A stretch of DNA of 10,032 bases from Candidatus Sumerlaeota bacterium (GTDB taxonomy: Bacteria; CG03; SLGR01): contig SLGR01000117.1 in the NCBI GenBank assembly GCA_007136585.1, positions 1 through 10,032 of the forward strand. The letters run 5' to 3'. A model generated the notes under the pieces. That model worked only from the letters and a program-made list of their open reading frames with translations, had not been told where the DNA came from and did no database searches. Of this stretch, positions 6,594 through 10,032 are shown in pieces (the stretch's first letter is position 1; every line of letters starts with the position of its first letter). Both the position numbers and the translations under genes were made by a program.

Positions 6594-7875
6594 CTGCGTT
6601 CTCCATTCTTATGTATTCGAAAACATCCTCATCCGCAAGCGGGGCCTCTTCCCTTATATCCTGAAGGGAAAAATCCGAGAAATTTCCGTACCCGCGCTTC
6701 AGCCCCACCCGGGCCAGCCGCCCCGCCGCCTGGTGGGCGCTGCGGAAATCCATACCTTTTCCTACAAGGTACTCGGCCATATCGGCAGCGTCCGTAAACC
6801 CTTCCCGGGCCGCGGCGCCCATCTTTTCAGTATTGAAACTTATATTGCGCAGTATATCCGGAATTATATCCGCTATACTCTCGGCCAGCGAAGCCGCATC
6901 TATCACCATCCTGTCCTCCTGCATATCACGGTTGTAAGTAAGGGGAAGCCCTTTCATCACCGTAACAAGCCCTGAAGATATCCCGGCAAGACGACCCGCC
7001 GCGCCACGTATAAGCTCCAGGCAGTCGGGGTTTTTCTTCTGAGGCATTATGGACGAGGTTTCCGCTATTGAATCATCAAGTTCAATAAATGAGAACTCCC
7101 GGCTGGCAAAGAGGACGAACTCCTCGGCAAGCCGTGAGAAATTTACACCCATCAATGCGCAGGCGGAGGCAAACTCAAGTATATGATCCCTGGAAGAGAC
7201 CGCGTCCATCGAGTTTTCAATAACCGAGTCAAACCCGAGCTCTTCCGCCATCATACCAACATCCAGTTTTATCCCCGTAGATGCCCCGGCTGCCGCGCCC
7301 AGAGGCAGCCGGTTAATTCTTTCTCTCAGCTGCCTGAACCGTTCTATATCCCTTCCAAACCAGCTGCGGTAAACCCCGAGGTACGTAGAGAGATTTACGG
7401 CCTGCCCCCTCTGAAGATGCGTGTAGGCCGGCATATACACAGAACTTCCCCCGGTTTCCAGGTCCTTCTGCCTGAGTGACTCAACCGCGGTTTCAAGATA
7501 ATCTATTATCCTTGACACCGAATCCCTGAGGTACATACGCATATCGCAGGCAACCTGGTCATTGCGGGAGCGCCCGGCGTGGAGCTTCTTCCCCGGCTCG
7601 CCCATAGCAGCCTCCACCGCCATATGTATATCATCGTGCCCCGCGCTGAACCCGGACGGGTCTTTCCTGAAACCCTCCAGGGCCCTGTCGAGTGCTGACT
7701 CGATCTCAGTAAGATCGGATTCGGATATGTACCCGGCCTCTTTCAGACCCCGCGCGTGAACCCGGCTCTGCCTTATATCGTATTCGGCAAAGACCGCATC
7801 CTTCTCCACAGACGATGTGAACCCGGCGATCTTCTCACTGAGTCCTTTCTGAAGCATCCCGTCCCTAAGAATCAT
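6568..7875 (-). CDS. argH: argininosuccinate lyase, archaeal-like variant
   Basis: ArgH splits argininosuccinate into arginine and fumarate, the last arginine step; it is a homotetramer of the fumarase/aspartase superfamily. Visible are EYDIRQSRVHA (31-41), HDDIHMAVE (80-88), KLHAGRSRNDQV (97-108), Thr152-His153 in YTHLQRGQ, ENSMDAVSSRD (220-230) and the catalytic serine loop SSIMPQKKNPD (274-284). The 435 residues are somewhat short of the common bacterial 455-470. The N-terminus begins MILRDGML and lacks the usual bacterial LWGGRF. The serine loop is preceded by ET rather than TG, and PLGAAAGASTGIKLD (191-205) replaces the familiar PLG-x-GALAGT-x-x-x-x-D. These features resemble archaeal ArgH proteins as I remember them. 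Its ATG has GGAGG eight bases upstream, inside the end of argG. Confidence 0.95.
   Translation of the reverse strand: MILRDGMLQKGLSEKIAGFTSSVEKDAVFAEYDIRQSRVHARGLKEAGYISESDLTEIESALDRALEGFRKDPSGFSAGHDDIHMAVEAAMGEPGKKLHAGRSRNDQVACDMRMYLRDSVSRIIDYLETAVESLRQKDLETGGSSVYMPAYTHLQRGQAVNLSTYLGVYRSWFGRDIERFRQLRERINRLPLGAAAGASTGIKLDVGMMAEELGFDSVIENSMDAVSSRDHILEFASACALMGVNFSRLAEEFVLFASREFSFIELDDSIAETSSIMPQKKNPDCLELIRGAAGRLAGISSGLVTVMKGLPLTYNRDMQEDRMVIDAASLAESIADIIPDILRNISFNTEKMGAAAREGFTDAADMAEYLVGKGMDFRSAHQAAGRLARVGLKRGYGNFSDFSLQDIREEAPLADEDVFEYIRMENAVERRFSKR
6601..6604 (-). promoter_or_regulatory. ribosome binding site for lysA
   Basis: GGAG on the minus strand, seven bases before the TTG at 6593, within the argH coding sequence. 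It supports the TTG start; the purine-rich AGAGGTGAT further in (about 6568-6576) is not followed by an in-frame ATG, GTG or TTG at a suitable distance. Confidence 0.6.
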
Positions 7876-9061
7876 CTTTTCCGCCTCCCCAGGTCCTAAG
7901 CGGCAGACCCCACAGCTCTATGAACCCCTCGGCTGCGTCATGGGAAAAAACGTCTTTCTCCGTGTAAGTGGCAAGTTCCTCGACATATGCCGACCGGGGG
8001 GACCTCCGTCCTGTTACAACAGCGCGCCCCTTAAAGAGCTTTACCCTGACCTCTCCGGTGAGCCTCTCAGCGGAAGTATCGGAGAAATTCTGTATGGCCT
8101 CCCGGAGAGGGGAGAACCACTTCCCTTCGTAAACAAGCCTGCCGTACTCAATGGCAAGTTTTCTCTTGTTGAGCACGAGTTCTTTCTCAAGAACAATAGA
8201 TTCCAAGGCCCTTAGGGCTGAAAAAAGTACCGTGGCTGCGGGAGATTCGTAAACCTCCCTGGATTTTATACCTACGACCCTGTTCTCCACCATATCCACA
8301 CGTCCTACACCGTGCGCGCCGGCTATGGTGTTAAGACGCCTGACAAGTTCAGGTCCTTCAAGCTCCTCCCCGTCCAGGGCCGCCGGGTTACCGTTCCGGA
8401 AAAGGAGGGTAACCTCCTGCGGTTCATCCGGCGTCTCCTCTACGGGAGTTACTATTATGTATGAATCCCGGGGAGGTTCTCTCCAGGGGTCCTCCAGTTC
8501 GCCGCACTCCACGCTTATACCCCAGAGGTTTCTGTCTATGCTGTACTTGCCTCCGCCCCGGTCGTCAATTGAAAGGCCCCTCTCTCTCAAATACTCAAGC
8601 TCCTCTTCCCTGCTGGTGAGCTCCCAGTTTCTGAGCGGGGCAAGAACCTTGAGCGAACTGTCAAGAGCCCCGGTCGTCACCTCGAACCGGACCTGGTCGT
8701 TTCCTTTCCCTGTGCATCCGTGCGCTACGGCATCGGCGCCGGTCTCGCCGGCTATCCTGACCTGCCAGCTTGCTATAAGCGGACGAGCCAGGGCAGTGGC
8801 CAGAAGATAACTGTCCTCATACACAGCCCCGGCTCTGAGCGCAGGGAAGGCGTAATCGTTTATAAACTCTCCGGTAAGATCCCTGAAATAAAACTCGTCG
8901 GCGCCGGCCTTCCGGGCCCGCTCCCTGAGCGCCTCGGTATCCTCAGATTCTCCCAAAAGAGCGCAGAAGGCAACCACCCGGGCCCCGTACTTCTCCTTAA
9001 GCCAGGGGATTATGCAGGTTGTATCAAGCCCCCCCGAATACGCAAGAACTATCTTTTCCAT
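7865..9061 (-). CDS. argG: argininosuccinate synthase
   Basis: ArgG joins citrulline and aspartate using ATP, giving argininosuccinate, AMP and PPi. The 398 residues fit the short type I form. The N-terminal ATP-pyrophosphatase loop AYSGGLDTT is at residues 7-15, YLLATALARPLIA at 85-97, TGKGNDQVRFE at 117-127, YSIDRNLWG at 173-181, Ser183 and Glu185 in ISVECGELEDP, GVGRVDMVENRVVGIKSR at 251-268, and YEGKWFSPLREA at 313-324. Two positions look unusual against the family as I recall it: the stretch after the second strand reads CALLGES (33-39) where D-x-GQ is usual, and Cys116 and Cys186 fill spots that are normally Ala and Gly. The ATG at 9061 is preceded by GGAGGG. It follows argD after 44 bases, with no argF between them. 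Confidence 0.97.
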   Translation of the reverse strand: MEKIVLAYSGGLDTTCIIPWLKEKYGARVVAFCALLGESEDTEALRERARKAGADEFYFRDLTGEFINDYAFPALRAGAVYEDSYLLATALARPLIASWQVRIAGETGADAVAHGCTGKGNDQVRFEVTTGALDSSLKVLAPLRNWELTSREEELEYLRERGLSIDDRGGGKYSIDRNLWGISVECGELEDPWREPPRDSYIIVTPVEETPDEPQEVTLLFRNGNPAALDGEELEGPELVRRLNTIAGAHGVGRVDMVENRVVGIKSREVYESPAATVLFSALRALESIVLEKELVLNKRKLAIEYGRLVYEGKWFSPLREAIQNFSDTSAERLTGEVRVKLFKGRAVVTGRRSPRSAYVEELATYTEKDVFSHDAAEGFIELWGLPLRTWGGGKDDS

Positions 9062-9068
9062 ATAAAAA

Positions 9069-9074
9069 CCCTCC
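9069..9074 (-). promoter_or_regulatory. ribosome binding site for argG
   Basis: GGAGGG on the minus strand, seven bases before the argG ATG at 9061, in the 44-base argD-argG gap. It also falls inside a 14-codon open reading frame (9049-9093) that ends just after the argG start codon. Confidence 0.7.
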
Positions 9075-9105
9075 GGTTCGTATTCTCAGACATTAATATA
9101 CACTC

Positions 9106-10032
9106 TCAGATAATTTCACGGAAATACTCAGCCGCGGCGGAGACCATACCATCAATATCTTCCTTCTCTATAATAAACGGGGGCAGGAACCGTATAACGC
9201 TCTCCCTGGTGCAGTTTGCGATATACCCTTTCTCAAGAAGGTACTTCACAAGTTCTGAACCGGCCATGTCAAGTTCCATCCCTACCATAAGGCCCCTCCC
9301 GCGTATATCCCTTATACGCTCAAACTCTTCTGAAAGCCCTTTAAGCGATTCCATAAGGTGCCGGCCTTTACTCTCAACCTCATGAAGAAGTTCCGGTGTG
9401 ATCATTCTGACGGAGGCCAGGGCAGCCGCGCAGCAAACGGGGTTTCCCCCGAAAGTGGAACCGTGGTCTCCGGGTTTAAGGGCCGAAGCGGTTTTGGGGT
9501 TCATTATACAGGCAGCCAGCGGGAGCCCCCCGCCGAGGGCCTTTCCCATAGTAACAATATCCGGAGTTATCCCGTAGTGCTCATACCCGCAGAAACTTCC
9601 GGTACGCCCCATCCCGGTCTGTATCTCATCTATTATAAGAAGAATATGGTTCTCGTCGCAAAACTTCCTGAGCCCCCTTATAAAATCTCTCTCAGCCGGA
9701 ATGACACCGCCTTCCCCCTGGATGACCTCAACAATGACCGCGCAGGTTTTCGAACCTATCTTATCCTCAACCGCGGCCAGAAAATTATACTCCGCGTGGA
9801 GAAACCCCTCCGGGAGGGGACCGAACCCGTCCCGGTATCCGGCCTGCCCCGTAGCTCCGAGCATAGCCAGGGTCCGGCCGTGGAAAGAGTTAAGAAAAGA
9901 TATGACCTCGTACTTCTCCCCGTCGAAATATTTTCTCGCCGCCTTGACGGCCGTCTCGTTAGCCTCGGCCCCGGAGTTACAGAAAAAGACCTTACCTCCG
10001 GGCATAACCCTGCGGGCAATTTCATCGGCAAG
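9106..10032 (-). CDS. argD: acetylornithine aminotransferase (5' part outside window)
   Basis: ArgD is a class III PLP aminotransferase that makes N-acetylornithine from N-acetylglutamate semialdehyde; in some bacteria it also serves as DapC. The frame is open to the window edge: the nine codons before the first visible ATG (10005) read LADEIARRV, which is normal ArgD sequence. The true start therefore lies outside and roughly 90 of about 395 residues are missing. Numbering from the methionine at 10005, visible motifs are FFCNSGAEANE (7-17), FHGRTLAMLGATGQ (41-54), EVIQGEGGV (93-101), IIDEIQTGMGRTG (124-136) with the PLP Asp, Lys155 in TMGKALGGG, and HGSTFGGNP (181-189). GABA or ornithine transaminases are the main alternatives, but adjacency to argG and argH favours ArgD. 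Confidence 0.93.
   Translation of the reverse strand, partial: LADEIARRVMPGGKVFFCNSGAEANETAVKAARKYFDGEKYEVISFLNSFHGRTLAMLGATGQAGYRDGFGPLPEGFLHAEYNFLAAVEDKIGSKTCAVIVEVIQGEGGVIPAERDFIRGLRKFCDENHILLIIDEIQTGMGRTGSFCGYEHYGITPDIVTMGKALGGGLPLAACIMNPKTASALKPGDHGSTFGGNPVCCAAALASVRMITPELLHEVESKGRHLMESLKGLSEEFERIRDIRGRGLMVGMELDMAGSELVKYLLEKGYIANCTRESVIRFLPPFIIEKEDIDGMVSAAAEYFREII

Noticed and set aside
9062-9105. Possible internal promoter before argG (AT-rich TATATTAATG stretch)
   Set aside because: A TATATT-like box can be read, but no matching -35 at suitable spacing is clear and the gap is very short; the simple ribosome binding site explains it better.
8720-9385. A 221-codon plus-strand open frame spanning the argD-argG junction
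   Set aside because: It is antisense to two confident genes and crosses their intergenic gap; its translation is basic and low in recognisable structure.

Overview
The window is a dense, one-directional biosynthetic gene cluster. Every convincing gene lies on the minus strand, so transcription runs from the high-coordinate end to the low-coordinate end. In that order: argD (5' end cut by the window edge), argG, argH, lysA, dapF, dapA, dapB, a fumarylacetoacetate-hydrolase (FAH) family gene, dapL, folK, and a small membrane protein gene. No gene-free stretch exceeds about 45 bases. I see no RNA gene, mobile element, CRISPR array, convincing terminator or internal promoter.

The first block (about 6570-10032) holds the last steps of arginine synthesis: acetylornithine aminotransferase, argininosuccinate synthase and argininosuccinate lyase. 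argF (ornithine carbamoyltransferase), which often sits between argD and argG, is absent there. The second block (about 936-6593) encodes a complete route from aspartate semialdehyde plus pyruvate to L-lysine. DapA and DapB make tetrahydrodipicolinate, DapL converts it directly to LL-diaminopimelate, DapF epimerises that to the meso form, and LysA decarboxylates it. The one-step DapL route means dapC/D/E are not needed. meso-diaminopimelate would also feed peptidoglycan. An FAH-family gene of unknown substrate is wedged between dapB and dapL. The third block (21-945) has folK, for folate synthesis, and a membrane protein built of two copies of a DUF2065/YjeT-like unit.

The genes are tightly packed. 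argG/argH, argH/lysA, lysA/dapF, dapA/dapB, dapB/FAH, FAH/dapL and dapL/folK all overlap by 1-26 bases, which suggests one operon with translational coupling. Two genes, lysA and FAH, appear to start at TTG.

The organism is a bacterium, judged by GGAGG-type ribosome binding sites, operon style and diaminopimelate synthesis. By eye the DNA is roughly half GC. It strongly prefers ATA for isoleucine and uses AGA/AGG often. From memory, the arg-lysA-dapA-dapB-dapL order is like that of Geobacter-type deltaproteobacteria and related anaerobic lineages. The extra dapF and FAH genes and the archaeal-looking ArgH suggest a less-studied phylum, but I cannot name it. The points most worth checking are a Thr-to-Cys change at a catalytic position of DapA, the embedded FAH gene, the duplicated DUF2065-like protein and the unusual ArgH/ArgG sequence features.
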